Positions 17,029-26,695 of a stretch of 64,000 nt of DNA are shown here, one piece after another (position 1 is the first letter of the stretch; every line of letters begins with the position of its first letter). A program made the translations under genes and the position numbers. Below the pieces are notes generated by a model. That model was not told the origin of the DNA. It worked only from the letters and a program-made list of their open reading frames with translations, and made no database searches. Location: assembly GCF_036227225.1 (NCBI RefSeq), contig NZ_CP109444.1, forward strand, positions 3,081,501-3,145,500, read 5' to 3'. The stretch comes from Streptomyces sp. NBC_01478. GTDB lineage: Bacteria > Actinomycetota > Actinomycetes > Streptomycetales > Streptomycetaceae.

Positions 17029-17963
17029 CCGCCACGACAACGGCCCGTCTGGCCGCCACTCCGACCCGCACCGCGCGACAGCCATCGGACAAGCTGCGCG
17101 CCTGGGCCACCCGCGCCCCGCTGCTCCCCGCCCTGGTCTTCATGATCGTCGTGACCCAACTCCCGTTCGTGGCCACGCTGGTGATCTCCTTCTTCGACTG
17201 GAACGCGCTCTATCCGAAGGCCCGCCACTTCACCGGCGTCGACAACTACCAGCAGGTCCTGACCGACGCCGACCTGCGCCACTCGGTGTGGACGACCATC
17301 CTGCTCACCGTCGCGGTGGTGCTGGCCAGCCTGGTATTCGGCCTGCTGCTCGCGCTGCTCCTTGACCGTAAGTTCCGGGGCCGGGGCTTCGTCCGCACGC
17401 TGCTGATCGCACCCTTCCTGGTGGTGCCGGTGGCCGCGGCCCTGCTCTGGAAGCATGTGCTCTACAACCCTGAATACGGCCTGCTCAATGGGCTGTTGCA
17501 CTATGTGGGCGGCCCACAGCCGGACTGGATCTCCAACACCCCGCTGCTCGCGGTCGAGGCCTCGCTGGTGTGGCAGTGGACGCCGTTCATGATGCTGATC
17601 CTGCTGGCCGGGCTGCAGAGCCGCGACCACCAGCAGATCGAGGCCGCGAAGGTCGACGGCGCGAGCGACTGGCAGGTCTTCCGCTATCTGACGCTGCCGC
17701 ACCTGCGCCGCTATCTCGAACTCGGCGCCCTGCTGGGCTCGATCTACATCGTCCAGAACTTCGACGCGGTCTTCACCATCACGTCCGGCGGCCTGGGCAC
17801 CGCCAACCTGCCCTACACCGTCTACCAGAGCTTCTACCAGGCCCACGAGAACGGCCTCGCCTCGGCGGCCGGCGTCCTGGTCGTCATCGGCTCGATCATC
17901 ATCGCGACCTTCGCCCTGCGCGTCGTGTCGTCCCTGTTCCGTGAGGAGGCGTCCCGCGCATGA
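17025..17963 (+). CDS. Sugar/polyol ABC transporter permease (first subunit)
   Basis: A 312-residue protein with a ~30-residue cytoplasmic head and about six transmembrane helices (LLPALVFMIVVTQLPFVATL is the first). The EAA loop is IEAAKVDGASDWQVFRYLTL. It overlaps the binding-protein stop and the next start by 4 bp each, so the three proteins are co-translated. No ATPase is encoded nearby; a shared MsiK-type ATPase is the usual partner in Streptomyces. Confidence 0.9.
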   Translation: MTATTTARLAATPTRTARQPSDKLRAWATRAPLLPALVFMIVVTQLPFVATLVISFFDWNALYPKARHFTGVDNYQQVLTDADLRHSVWTTILLTVAVVLASLVFGLLLALLLDRKFRGRGFVRTLLIAPFLVVPVAAALLWKHVLYNPEYGLLNGLLHYVGGPQPDWISNTPLLAVEASLVWQWTPFMMLILLAGLQSRDHQQIEAAKVDGASDWQVFRYLTLPHLRRYLELGALLGSIYIVQNFDAVFTITSGGLGTANLPYTVYQSFYQAHENGLASAAGVLVVIGSIIIATFALRVVSSLFREEASRA

Positions 17964-18808
17964 GCAGCATCGCCGTACGCGTGCGTGCCCGCCGAAAAGG
18001 CGCGGGCCTCGGCCTGGTGGCCTGGCTCCTGGGCATCGTGTTCTTCCTGCCCATCGCCTGGATGGCGCTGACGTCCTTCCACTCGGAGACGGACGCGGCG
18101 ACCAACCCGCCGTCGTTCGGGGCCGCCCTCACCCTGGACGGCTACCGGGAGTTCTTCGGCACGGGCGGCGGCGCGAGCCCCTGGCCCGCGCTGGTCAACT
18201 CCCTTGTCGCGTCCGTGGCTTCGACGCTCTTCGTGCTGCTGCTGGCGTTCCCGGCGGCCTACGCGCTGTCGATCCGCCCGGTGAAGAAGTGGACCAACGT
18301 CCTGTTCTTCTTCCTGTCCACGAAGATGCTCCCGGTGGTGGCGGGCCTGCTGCCGATCTACCTGTTCGCGAAGAACGCCGGGATGCTGGACAACATCTGG
18401 CTCCTGGTCATCCTCTACACCTCCATGAACCTGCCGATCGCGGTGTGGATGATGCAGTCCTTCCTCGCCGAGGTCCCGGTCGCCGTCATCGAGGCGGCAC
18501 AGATCGACGGCGCCCGGCTGCCGACCATCCTCGCGCGCGTGGTCGCCCCGATCTCCCTCCCGGGTATCGCGGCAACAGCTCTCATCTGCTTCATCTTCAG
18601 TTGGAACGAGCTGCTGTTCGCCCGGGTCCTCACGGGCGTCGTCGCCGAGACCGCCCCCGTGTTCCTGACCGGCTTCATCACCAGTCAGGGCCTGTTCCTG
18701 GCGAAGGTGTGCGCCGCGTCGCTCGTCATCTCCCTGCCGGTGCTCGCCGCGGGGTTCGCCGCCCAGGACAAGCTGGTCCAGGGCCTCTCCCTGGGAGCCG
18801 TCAAATGA
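17960..18808 (+). CDS. Sugar/polyol ABC transporter permease (second subunit)
   Basis: A 282-residue MalG-like protein with about six helices, an EAA loop (IEAAQIDGARLPTILARVVA) and the closing KLVQGLSLGAVK typical of the family. It begins with ATGAGC overlapping the previous stop and ends overlapping the dehydrogenase start (ATGA). Confidence 0.9.
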   Translation: MSSIAVRVRARRKGAGLGLVAWLLGIVFFLPIAWMALTSFHSETDAATNPPSFGAALTLDGYREFFGTGGGASPWPALVNSLVASVASTLFVLLLAFPAAYALSIRPVKKWTNVLFFFLSTKMLPVVAGLLPIYLFAKNAGMLDNIWLLVILYTSMNLPIAVWMMQSFLAEVPVAVIEAAQIDGARLPTILARVVAPISLPGIAATALICFIFSWNELLFARVLTGVVAETAPVFLTGFITSQGLFLAKVCAASLVISLPVLAAGFAAQDKLVQGLSLGAVK

Positions 18809-19794
18809 AGGCCGCCGTCATCGAGTCCGTGGGCCGCGCCGTCGTCACCGAGGTCCCGGACCCGACGCCGGGCCCCCGCGAGGTCGTCGTCGAGGTCGCC
18901 GCCTGCGGGCTGTGCGGCACCGATCTGCACATCCTCCAGGGCGAGTTCGCGCCCAAGCTGCCGATCGTGCCGGGCCACGAGTTCGCCGGCGAGATCGTCG
19001 CGGTCGGCACCCAGGTCACCGAGGTCTCGGTCGGCGACCAGGTGGCCGTGGACCCGTCTCTCTACTGCTACGAGTGCCGGCAGTGCCGCAACGGCCACAA
19101 CAACCTCTGCGAACGCTGGGCCGCGATCGGCGTCACCACGGCGGGCGGCGCGGCCCAGTACGCGGTGGCCCCGGTGGCGAACTGCGTGAAGCTGCCCGAG
19201 CACGTTCGCACCGCGGACGCGGCCCTCGTCGAACCGCTCTCCTGCGCGGTGCGCGGCTACGACGTCCTCAAGTCCCGCCTCGGCGCACACGTCCTGATCT
19301 ACGGCTCCGGGACCATGGGCCTGATGATGCTGGAGCTGGCCAAGCGCACCGGCGCGGCCAGCGTCGACATCGTGGACCTGAACCCGGCCCGCCTGGAGAC
19401 CGCCCGCACCCTCGGTGTCTCCGGTTCGGCGGCGAACGCGGACGAGCTGGACCGGCCGCAGGGCTGGGACCTCGTGGTCGACGCGACCGGCAACGCGGCG
19501 GCGATCCAGGACGGCCTGGAGCGGGTGGCGAAGGCGGGCACGTTCCTCCAGTTCGGGGTGGCCGACTACGCGACCCGGGTGTCGATCGACCCGTACCGCA
19601 TCTACAACCAGGAGATCACCATCACCGGCTCCATGGCGGTGCTGCACAGCTTCGAGCGGGCGGCGGAGCTGTTCGCGAACGGGGTCCTCGACCCGGAGAT
19701 CTTCATCAGCGACCGGATAGAGCTGGAGCGGTATCCGGAGGCGCTGGAGCAGTTCGCGGCGGGGGTGGGGCGGAAGATCGTGGTGATTCCCTAG
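18805..19794 (+). CDS. Zinc-dependent polyol/alcohol dehydrogenase
   Basis: A 329-residue medium-chain dehydrogenase. Catalytic-zinc ligands lie in CGLCGTDLHI and PGHEFAGEI; structural-zinc cysteines are CYECRQCRNGHNNLC, and the nucleotide site is LIYGSGTMGLM. It probably oxidises the imported polyol to a ketose in the cytoplasm. It is the last gene of the operon, coupled to the second permease by ATGA. An 18-bp palindrome spans its stop codon. Confidence 0.88.
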   Translation: MKAAVIESVGRAVVTEVPDPTPGPREVVVEVAACGLCGTDLHILQGEFAPKLPIVPGHEFAGEIVAVGTQVTEVSVGDQVAVDPSLYCYECRQCRNGHNNLCERWAAIGVTTAGGAAQYAVAPVANCVKLPEHVRTADAALVEPLSCAVRGYDVLKSRLGAHVLIYGSGTMGLMMLELAKRTGAASVDIVDLNPARLETARTLGVSGSAANADELDRPQGWDLVVDATGNAAAIQDGLERVAKAGTFLQFGVADYATRVSIDPYRIYNQEITITGSMAVLHSFERAAELFANGVLDPEIFISDRIELERYPEALEQFAAGVGRKIVVIP

Positions 19795-19801
19795 GGAATC
19801 A
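19784..19801. promoter_or_regulatory. 18-bp palindrome across the dehydrogenase stop
   Basis: TGATTCCCTAGGGAATCA is perfectly self-complementary and includes the TAG stop. With no loop it is a poor terminator, so a protein-binding site is as likely. Function unknown. Confidence 0.35.
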
Positions 19802-19896
19802 GGGGTAATCGGAAGCGTTCGGGCCGGGGTTCCGGGGTTCCACCAATTGGCCGCTTGGTAAGGGAACGGCAAAATGGTCTCGGTCGTTCACCAACC

Positions 19897-21090
19897 ATGA
19901 CAGCTATGACCCCCGGCTCGAACATCCCTCTCTCCGCCGCGCGCGTGACGGTGGACGTCGCCGCCCCGGTGCGGCTCGACGTATCGGGCCTGCTGCTCAC
20001 GGGCGACGGCAAGGTGCGCTCCGACGACGACTTCATCTTCTACAACCAGCCGACGGGCCCCGGCGTGACCTACCGCTCCGGCGGCGGTACGGCACCCGAC
20101 GCGATCATCGTCGACACCGGCGCCGTCCCGCCGGGCATCGAGAAGATCGTCGTCACCGCCAGCCCGGACGCGGCCGGCCAGAGCTTCCAGGGCATCGAGC
20201 CCACGGCGACGATCCGCAACGCGGACGACAACAGCGTCCTGGGCACGTTCACGCCCCCGCAGCTCGGCGCGGAGACAGCGCTGGTGGTCGTCGAGATCTA
20301 CCTCCGCAACGGCGCCTGGAAGGCCCGCGCGGTCGGCCAGGGGTACGCCAACGGCCTGGCGGGCATCGCCACCGACTTCGGCGTCTCGGTGGAGGAACCG
20401 GCAGCGGCTCCGGCACCGGTGGCCCCGCCGACCCCCACGGTGCAGACCCCGGTGGCACCCCCGGCACCCGCCGCTCCCCCGGCCCCGCCCGCCGCGCCCC
20501 CGCTCGGCGCCGGAAAGATCAACCTCGACAAGGGCCGCGTCAGCCTCCAGAAGAACCAGACGGTGTCCCTGGTCAAGGGCGGCCGCGCACTCCTCTCCCA
20601 GGTCAAGATGGGCCTCGGCTGGGAGCCCGCGTACCGCGGCAAGGACATCGACCTGGACGCCTCGGTCATCGCCTACGGCCCGCAGCGCAACCACGTCGAC
20701 AGTTGCTACTTCGGCAAGCTGTCGATCCTGAACGGCGCGATCAAGCACTCCGGGGACAACCTCACGGGCGAGGGCGGCGGTGACGACGAGGTGATCGTGG
20801 TCGACCTCGGCCGCATCCCCCAGGAGGTCACCGGCCTGGTCTTCACGGTCAACTCCTTCTCCGGCCAGAAGTTCACCGAGGTCGCCAAGGCCTACTGCCG
20901 CCTCCTGGACGCCGCGACCGGCGAGGAGCTGGTCCGCTTCGACCTCACCAACGCCGAGGCCCAGACCGGCGTGATGATGGCCAAGCTGGTCAAGCAGTTC
21001 TCCGGCGAGTGGGACATGACCGCGATGGGCGACTTCGTGAAGTCCCGCACGGTGCGCGGCATGGTGAAGCCGGCGGCCCAAGCGCTGTAA
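19897..21090 (+). CDS. Double TerD-domain protein
   Basis: A 397-residue protein with two TerD-like beta-sandwich domains (about residues 5-165 and 205-390) joined by a ~40-residue Ala/Pro-rich linker. Each domain keeps the acidic Ca2+-site style motifs: LTGDGKVRSDDDFIFYNQP in the first, DLDASVIAYGPQ in the second. TerD proteins are linked to tellurite resistance, stress and cell-surface signalling in Streptomyces. The ATG at 19897 is followed by another in-frame ATG at 19906. No other ter genes are nearby and there is no signal peptide. Confidence 0.82.
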   Translation: MTAMTPGSNIPLSAARVTVDVAAPVRLDVSGLLLTGDGKVRSDDDFIFYNQPTGPGVTYRSGGGTAPDAIIVDTGAVPPGIEKIVVTASPDAAGQSFQGIEPTATIRNADDNSVLGTFTPPQLGAETALVVVEIYLRNGAWKARAVGQGYANGLAGIATDFGVSVEEPAAAPAPVAPPTPTVQTPVAPPAPAAPPAPPAAPPLGAGKINLDKGRVSLQKNQTVSLVKGGRALLSQVKMGLGWEPAYRGKDIDLDASVIAYGPQRNHVDSCYFGKLSILNGAIKHSGDNLTGEGGGDDEVIVVDLGRIPQEVTGLVFTVNSFSGQKFTEVAKAYCRLLDAATGEELVRFDLTNAEAQTGVMMAKLVKQFSGEWDMTAMGDFVKSRTVRGMVKPAAQAL

Positions 21091-21120
21091 CCACCACAGA
21101 CACAGTCCTACGACCGCTGT

Positions 21121-21144
21121 GGGCGCCCCTTTCGAGGGGCGCCC
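21121..21144. terminator. Bidirectional hairpin terminator
   Basis: GGGCGCCCC and GGGGCGCCC form a perfect 9-bp stem around TTTCGA. It lies between the convergent TerD and TetR genes and can serve both. Confidence 0.75.
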
Positions 21145-21150
21145 GGCGTT

Positions 21151-21729
21151 TCAGCCCCCGGCCGGGGGCCGTAGCCCGTCCGTCACCAGGGACAGATAGC
21201 GGCGGATGAACTTTCCCTGGCCGTCCGCCAGTTCGGAAGCCGTGGACACCCCGTGGGCCAGCCGCAGGATCTCGATCGGCTCGACGTCCTGGCGCAGGGT
21301 CCCCTCCCGCTGTGCCGCCTCGACCAGCCGCTGCGCCGCCCCCTTCATGGAGCCGGCGCACGCCGTGAGCGCGGCCTGGCTGCCATCGGTGACGGCCGAG
21401 CCCAACAGGGCCTTCATGCCGCGCACTTGAATCATGCCGAGGCCGACCCAGTACAGCCACTCGACCAGTGCCTCGCCGGGCGGGAGTTCCTTCGCGATCT
21501 CGTCCGCGCGGGACGCGAGCGCCTCGATCCGGTCGACGTAGGCCGCCTCCAGCAGCGCCTGCCGGGTCGGGAAGTGCCGGTACAGGGTCCCCGAGCCGAC
21601 CCCCGCGCGCTTGGCGATGTCGTCGAGTGACGCGTTCTCCCCGTGCTCGGCGAACGCCTCGGCCGCCACCTTCAGCAGCCGCTCGTAGTTGCGCCGGGCG
21701 TCCGCGCGCATGGGTCTGACCTGCGTCAT
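21151..21729 (-). CDS. TetR-family repressor of the adjacent MFS exporter
   Basis: A 192-residue protein with an N-terminal TetR helix-turn-helix (SLDDIAKRAGVGSGTLYRHF, residues ~34-53) and a helical ligand domain. It is divergent from the MFS exporter gene; a long inverted repeat at 21750-21796 fills the shared promoter. This is the standard layout in which a drug or metabolite releases the repressor from the exporter promoter. The inducer is unknown. Confidence 0.88.
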   Translation of the reverse strand: MTQVRPMRADARRNYERLLKVAAEAFAEHGENASLDDIAKRAGVGSGTLYRHFPTRQALLEAAYVDRIEALASRADEIAKELPPGEALVEWLYWVGLGMIQVRGMKALLGSAVTDGSQAALTACAGSMKGAAQRLVEAAQREGTLRQDVEPIEILRLAHGVSTASELADGQGKFIRRYLSLVTDGLRPPAGG

Positions 21730-21749
21730 CCAGCAACTCCTTGCGAACC

Positions 21750-21796
21750 GGGGACTCTCTCCGTATCTTACCGAGTACTAAACGGAGACAGTCCCC
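21750..21796. promoter_or_regulatory. Inverted-repeat operator between tetR and MFS genes
   Basis: GGGGACTCTCTCCGT (21750-21764) and ACGGAGACAGTCCCC (21782-21796) are inverted copies with one mismatch, 17 bp apart. The arms are 32 bp centre to centre, three helical turns, so two repressor dimers or one looped complex could bind. Confidence 0.6.
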
Positions 21797-21876
21797 GCTT
21801 ATCACTGTGTTCGTCGACGGGCAGTCCGTGCTGCCCGCACGCCTCTCAGCCGGGGACGCCAGACCGGGAGAACTCC

Positions 21877-23328
21877 ATGTCCACCCCGTCCGCACCGTCC
21901 ACCACCACCGATCCTCTCTCCGCACCACCTCGGCCCGCCAGGCTCGGGACCGTCCTCTTCACCGTCGTGACCGCCTATTTGATGGTTGGCGTCGACTCCA
22001 CCGTCGTCAACGTCGCGCTGCCCGACATCCAGAAGGACCTCGGCTTCAGCCCCACCGGCCTGTCCTGGGTCCTCAACGCCTACACGCTCGCCTTCGGCGG
22101 GCTGCTCCTGCTGGGCGGCCGGGTCGGCGACATCGTCGGCCGCCGCCGTACGCTCACGATCGGCGTGCTGCTCTTCGCGACCTCGTCCCTCCTCGGCGGG
22201 CTGGCAACCGACAGCGCCTGGCTGCTCTCGGCCCGGGCGCTCCAGGGCGTTGGCGCAGCGCTCATCGCGCCCAGCACCCTCGCCCTGATCACCACCAACT
22301 TCCCGGAGGGCCCGCGCCGTCACCACGCGCTCGGCATCTACACCTCCATGGCCGGTATCGGAGCCTCGATAGGCCTGGTCGTCGGCGGCATGCTGACCTC
22401 CTGGGCGTCCTGGCGCTGGTCTCTGCTGATCAACGTGCCGATCGGCGTCGCGGTCGCCCTCGCCCTCCCCCGCTTCGTCACCGAAACCCCGCGCCACGCG
22501 GGCCGGTTCGACGCTGCGGGCGCGCTCACCGGCACCGCCGGGATGACCTCGCTGGTGTACGCGTTCATCCGGGTCTCGTCGGACGGATGGGGCGATACAC
22601 AGGCGCAGTTGGGGTTCAGTTTCGCGGCGGCCCTGCTCGCGGGATTCACCCTGGTCGAGTCCCGCGCCGCCCAACCCATCATGCCGCTGCGCCTGTTCAC
22701 CAGCCGCAACCGAGCGGGCGGCTACGCGGGCGTCCTGCTGCTGCCGGCGGGCATGTTCGGCGCGTTCTACTTCCTCACCCTGATCAGCCAACGGGTCCTG
22801 GACTACAGCCCGTTGCGCGCGGGCTTCGCCTTCCTGCCGATGACCCTGGCGTTGTTCACGGTGGTCCGCTTCGTACCGCGCCTGCTGGCCCGGTTCGGCG
22901 CCAAGCCGGTACTGCTCACAGGTATGGCGCTGCTCGTCGCAGCGGCGGGGTGGCTGTGGCAACTCCGCCCCGGCGACGGCTACTTGACCGGCCTGCTGGG
23001 CCCCCTGTTCCTGATGGGCATGGGCGTCGGCCTCAGCTTCATGCCCCTCAACGTGACGATCCTCGCGGGCATCGAACCCCGCGAGGCGGGCGCCGCGTCC
23101 GGCCTCCTGCAAACCCTCCAGTGGCTCGGCGGCACCCTCGGACTGTCCATCCTGGTCACGGTCTTCGGCACGGCGACCCGGCACGCGACCGGATCGCCCT
23201 CCGACATCCTCGTCCACGGCGCGGCCCGCGCGTTCGGCGTCGGCGCGCTGATCGCCCTGACCGCCCTGCTGGTGTCGGCGTTCGTGATCACCGGCAGGAA
23301 GACCGAGGGGGCCGAGGAGACGGCCTAG
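21877..23328 (+). CDS. DHA2-family MFS drug exporter
   Basis: A 483-residue integral membrane protein with about 14 hydrophobic helices, typical of the EmrB/QacA (DHA2) group. Motifs include VDSTVVNVALPDIQ in helix 1, GGRVGDIVGRRR (motif A) and the proton-antiport block with LQGVGAALIAPS. The ATG at 21877 follows GGGAGA. Substrates of such proteins vary widely (antibiotics, dyes). Confidence 0.88.
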   Translation: MSTPSAPSTTTDPLSAPPRPARLGTVLFTVVTAYLMVGVDSTVVNVALPDIQKDLGFSPTGLSWVLNAYTLAFGGLLLLGGRVGDIVGRRRTLTIGVLLFATSSLLGGLATDSAWLLSARALQGVGAALIAPSTLALITTNFPEGPRRHHALGIYTSMAGIGASIGLVVGGMLTSWASWRWSLLINVPIGVAVALALPRFVTETPRHAGRFDAAGALTGTAGMTSLVYAFIRVSSDGWGDTQAQLGFSFAAALLAGFTLVESRAAQPIMPLRLFTSRNRAGGYAGVLLLPAGMFGAFYFLTLISQRVLDYSPLRAGFAFLPMTLALFTVVRFVPRLLARFGAKPVLLTGMALLVAAAGWLWQLRPGDGYLTGLLGPLFLMGMGVGLSFMPLNVTILAGIEPREAGAASGLLQTLQWLGGTLGLSILVTVFGTATRHATGSPSDILVHGAARAFGVGALIALTALLVSAFVITGRKTEGAEETA

Positions 23329-23347
23329 AGAAAACTGGGGGGACTCC

Positions 23348-24364
23348 CTAGAACAGCGCGCTGTACGCGTTCAGCGCGGGCTGTCCGCCGAGGTGGGCGT
23401 AGAGCACGGTGGAGTCGGCGGCGATCTCACCGCGAGCGACCAGGTCGATCATCCCGGCCATGGACTTGCCCTCGTACACGGGGTCGGTGACCATCCCCTC
23501 CGTGCGGGCGGCAAGGCGCATCGCCTCCAGCGTGGTCTCGTCCGGGATGCCGTAGATGCCGGCGTGGTAGCGGTCGTCCAGCTCGACGTCGTCGAGGGTC
23601 AACTCACGCTTGACGCCGATCAGTTGGGCGGTGCCCTGCGCGATGCGGGCCACCTGCTCGCGGGTCTCGGCGGGCTTGGCCGACGCGTCGATGCCGAGGA
23701 CCCGGCGCTCGCGTCCGCCGGCCTCCTCGATCGCACGGAACCCGGCGACCATGCCCGCCTGAGTGGAGCCGGTCACCGAGCACACCACCACGGTGTCGAA
23801 GAAGACGCCCAACTCCCGCTCCTGCTCGGCGACTTCGTTGGCCCAGTTGGCGAAGCCGAGGCCGCCGAGCGGGTGGTCGGAGGCACCGGCCGGGATGGCG
23901 TACGGCTTGCCGCCGCTCTCCTCGACCTCCCGCAGCGCCTGCTCCCAGCTCTCCTTGAAGCCGATGCCGAACCCGGCCTTGACCAGGCGTACGTCCGCTC
24001 CGGCGAGCCGGCTGATCAGGATGTTGCCGACCTTGTCGTAGACGGAGTCGGGCCACTCCACCCAACTCTCCTGGATCAGCACGCACTTGAGCCCGGCGCG
24101 GGCGGCACAGGCGGCGACCTGGCGGGTGTGGTTGGACTGCACGCCGCCGATCGAGACGAGGGTGTCACAGCCCTGCGCGAGGGCGTCGGCGACGAGGTAC
24201 TCCAGCTTGCGGGTCTTGTTCCCGCCGTACGCCACACCGGAGTTGCAGTCCTCGCGCTTGGCCCACATCGTGGCGCCGCCGAGGTGGGCGGTGAGGCGCT
24301 CCAGCGGGTGGACGGGCGAGGGGCCGAAGAGGAGGGGGTAACGGTCGTACGAGGAAAGGGACAT
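23348..24364 (-). CDS. acdS: 1-aminocyclopropane-1-carboxylate (ACC) deaminase
   Basis: A 338-residue PLP enzyme, the standard ACC deaminase length. The PLP lysine lies in [11 protein letters not shown] (residue ~50). SNHTRQVAA, the VYEGKSM segment (Tyr-Glu near 297-298) and LYAHLGG keep the Glu and Leu that separate ACC deaminases from D-cysteine desulfhydrases. It cleaves the plant ethylene precursor to ammonia and 2-oxobutyrate in the cytoplasm. The ATG at 24364 has GGAG upstream, and a GntR gene ends 13 bp before it. A plant-associated life is suggested. Confidence 0.85.
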   Translation of the reverse strand: MSLSSYDRYPLLFGPSPVHPLERLTAHLGGATMWAKREDCNSGVAYGGNKTRKLEYLVADALAQGCDTLVSIGGVQSNHTRQVAACAARAGLKCVLIQESWVEWPDSVYDKVGNILISRLAGADVRLVKAGFGIGFKESWEQALREVEESGGKPYAIPAGASDHPLGGLGFANWANEVAEQERELGVFFDTVVVCSVTGSTQAGMVAGFRAIEEAGGRERRVLGIDASAKPAETREQVARIAQGTAQLIGVKRELTLDDVELDDRYHAGIYGIPDETTLEAMRLAARTEGMVTDPVYEGKSMAGMIDLVARGEIAADSTVLYAHLGGQPALNAYSALF

Positions 24365-24377
24365 GGGATCTCCAGGG

Positions 24378-25025
24378 TCAGTCGGCGTCGGCCAGGTCTG
24401 CGAGGGTGTGCCAGATGTCGGCCGTGACGCGGACCGCACCGTCCGTGTCACCTTCGGCGCAGGCCTCGATCAGCCGCTCGTGCAGTCCGGCCGAGCGGCA
24501 CGAGCCGCCCTCGCCGAAGCGTCGTCGCTCCAGTCGGCGGATGAGCGGGGTGTAGCGGGCGACGGTGGCGGCGGCGGCGCGATTGCCGCTCACCCGCACC
24601 GGCACGTCGTGGAGTTCGTCGTCCGCGCGCAGGGCCGCGTCCACGTCACCGGCGGCCACCGCGGCGGCGAACCGGTCGTTGGCCGCGCGCATCGCGTCCA
24701 GGTCCGTGTCCCGCAGCCGGGGCACGGCGACCCGGGTGACCAGTTCGTGCATGGCCCCGACCACGGCGGCGGCGTCCCGCACATCGGCGGCCACGACCGG
24801 AGTCACCCGGGTGTAGCTCTGCGGCTTGCTCTCCAGCAGCCCCTCCTCCACCAGCCGCGAGAACGCCTCCCGCACCGGAGCGCGCGACAGCCCGAGCCGC
24901 TCGGCCAGCTCGGCGTCCCGCACCACCGCGCCGGGTTCGATCTCGCCGGCCACGATGGCGTCGCGGATCGCTTCGTAGGCGCGGTCTCGGAGGAGGGTGC
25001 GCGGGACGGGCCGCAGGGCGTTCAT
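24378..25025 (-). CDS. GntR-family (FCD) regulator of acdS
   Basis: A 215-residue protein: winged helix [20 protein letters not shown] and [20 protein letters not shown], then an FCD helical domain. It lies 13 bp upstream of acdS on the same strand, so the pair is one operon. Upstream of its ATG is TTGACA (about 25056-25051), a probable -35. An amino-acid-like ligand is plausible for this context but not proven. Confidence 0.85.
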   Translation of the reverse strand: MNALRPVPRTLLRDRAYEAIRDAIVAGEIEPGAVVRDAELAERLGLSRAPVREAFSRLVEEGLLESKPQSYTRVTPVVAADVRDAAAVVGAMHELVTRVAVPRLRDTDLDAMRAANDRFAAAVAAGDVDAALRADDELHDVPVRVSGNRAAAATVARYTPLIRRLERRRFGEGGSCRSAGLHERLIEACAEGDTDGAVRVTADIWHTLADLADAD

Positions 25026-25066
25026 GAACTGAAATGTTAGATGTCAATCTCCCGTCGGACAAGGGT

Positions 25067-25099
25067 GTGGCCCGCACCCCCCGTAGAAGTGCGGGCCAC
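25067..25099 (-). terminator. Terminator of the Ro/TROVE gene
   Basis: GTGGCCCGCAC and GTGCGGGCCAC form a perfect 11-bp stem with an 11-nt loop, 10 bp past the TROVE stop. It separates the Ro locus from the GntR/acdS operon. Confidence 0.7.
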
Positions 25100-25109
25100 G
25101 CCTCGCCTC

Positions 25110-26693
25110 TCAGGCGGCCCAGGGCCAGTCCGCGTCCCGGGCGGCCTCCAGCAGCGGCACCATTCGGAAGGCCGCGTCCGAGAGGCCGCCGAAGGTGTGC
25201 CGGTTGCCCTTGCCGGACGGGCCGTGGCCTGCCCGGTACCCGGCGAGGTTCCAGGTGTAGACCGGTACGTGGGCCGGGACCTGCTCGGTCGGGTCGCCGT
25301 GCCTGCTGTAGGCGTACTGCTCGTCGGTGATGATCAGCACCCGGTCCTGGCTCCGGTAGTGCGAGCGGACCGCCGAGGTGGTGTCGGTGCCACCCAGGTC
25401 GCCGAAGCGGCCCAGGATCTTGAGCACCGACTCGCCCTTGCCGAACGTCAGGCGCTTGCTCGTGGTGCCGAACTCCACGAGGTCCGCGTCCGCCGCCCGC
25501 AGTGCGAGCGCCGTGCCGAAGATCGCCGCCGCGTCGGCCCGGTTGAGCTCCGAACGGTCGGACAGCCGCGAGAAGAACATCGAACCCGAGCGGTCCACGA
25601 GCACCAGCGTGCGGCCCGGCAGCGCGGGCACGTTGGCCAGCGAGTGACCGAGCGCCCGCTCCAGCGGGTACGACCAGCGCAGCGAGGGCGCGTGCTGGTA
25701 CGCGGCGAGGTACCGGAAGGGGAACTGCCGCGAGCGCGCGACCTCCGCCGGGTCGCTGATCTTCGCCGCGACCCGGGCCGCGACCTCGTCCGAGACGCCG
25801 GCCTCGTCGAAGTTCCGGAGGTTGCGGACGAGCGCCATCGAGCCCATGGACGGAATGACCGCCTCCCAGGCCGCCTTGTCCATCGGGCCCTGCAGCCACC
25901 CGGCCAGCGCCTCCCACGTCATCCCGGCCGCCGCGAGCCGCTCGGCACCGTCGGCCGCCGTGACGACCGCGCGCCGCTGCGCGACCGGCAGTGCCATCAG
26001 CTCGCGGTGCGCGGTCAGCACACGGTTCGACGCGGGCGGTACGGCGGTGTCCGGGTGGTGCCGCCGGTCCAGCGCGTACTGGAACAGCTCGCCCTGCCAC
26101 GCCTTGTCCGGGTCCGGCGCCGCGTGCACCAGGTTGAGGATGTCGCCGAAGCGGTAGCCCTTGGACGCGGTGTCGTACTTCAGCAGCGACGTGCCGCCGT
26201 AGAGACGTCGTACGGCGTCGGCGACACCGCGCTTGACGGGCTTCGGGATGTTGCGGCCGTACAGCGCGGTCCAGTACGCGAGCAGCTCGCCGGGCTCGTC
26301 CGGGCGCCGGAGCACGGAGTCGACGACCTGTCGGTTCGAGGGGCCGTCGGTGGCGCCGGCGTCGAGGCGGGCCTTCACGTACTCGGCGGCGCCCACGACG
26401 GCTGCCGTACGGAGGTTGCCCTCGCCGCGCAGCCAGCCGAGGAGGCCGGCGGTCCAGGCCGGGTCGGTGACGGCGAGTTCGCGCACGAGGGTCGCGAAGC
26501 GGTCGTCACGGTCGGCGCCGGACTCGTAGAAGGTCTGCTGGGAAACGAAGTTGGAGACCGCGAGCAGGAAGAGCTCGGAACGCGCGTCCCGCTCACTGCC
26601 TCGGCCGCCCTGGTAGGTGCGGAGTACTCGGCCCGTGGAGGTGACCCGCGAAGTGGGCTGCGCCTTCGCCGCCTTGGTGTTGAATCGCGCCAT
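25110..26693 (-). CDS. rsr: Ro60/Rsr orthologue (TROVE domain plus vWA)
   Basis: A 527-residue RNA-binding ring protein. Residues ~15-360 are the HEAT-like TROVE domain (GGRGSERDARSELFLL and TAGLLGWLRGEGNLRTAAVV near its start) and ~360-527 the von Willebrand A domain. The vWA metal site (MIDAS) is intact: D-R-S-G-S-M at 367-372, the Thr of GGTDTT and the Asp of IITDEQ. Ro60/Rsr proteins bind misfolded RNAs through the ring and Y RNAs on its outer face. Y-RNA-like elements precede the gene on the same strand. The ATG at 26693 follows GGGGGG within a small inverted repeat. No rtcA/rtcB or PNPase gene is near. Confidence 0.92.
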   Translation of the reverse strand: MARFNTKAAKAQPTSRVTSTGRVLRTYQGGRGSERDARSELFLLAVSNFVSQQTFYESGADRDDRFATLVRELAVTDPAWTAGLLGWLRGEGNLRTAAVVGAAEYVKARLDAGATDGPSNRQVVDSVLRRPDEPGELLAYWTALYGRNIPKPVKRGVADAVRRLYGGTSLLKYDTASKGYRFGDILNLVHAAPDPDKAWQGELFQYALDRRHHPDTAVPPASNRVLTAHRELMALPVAQRRAVVTAADGAERLAAAGMTWEALAGWLQGPMDKAAWEAVIPSMGSMALVRNLRNFDEAGVSDEVAARVAAKISDPAEVARSRQFPFRYLAAYQHAPSLRWSYPLERALGHSLANVPALPGRTLVLVDRSGSMFFSRLSDRSELNRADAAAIFGTALALRAADADLVEFGTTSKRLTFGKGESVLKILGRFGDLGGTDTTSAVRSHYRSQDRVLIITDEQYAYSRHGDPTEQVPAHVPVYTWNLAGYRAGHGPSGKGNRHTFGGLSDAAFRMVPLLEAARDADWPWAA

Positions 26694-26695
26694 GG

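Noticed and set aside
19784..19801. Rho-independent terminator of the polyol operon
   Set aside because: The palindrome has no loop and spans the stop codon, so it is listed only as a possible binding site.
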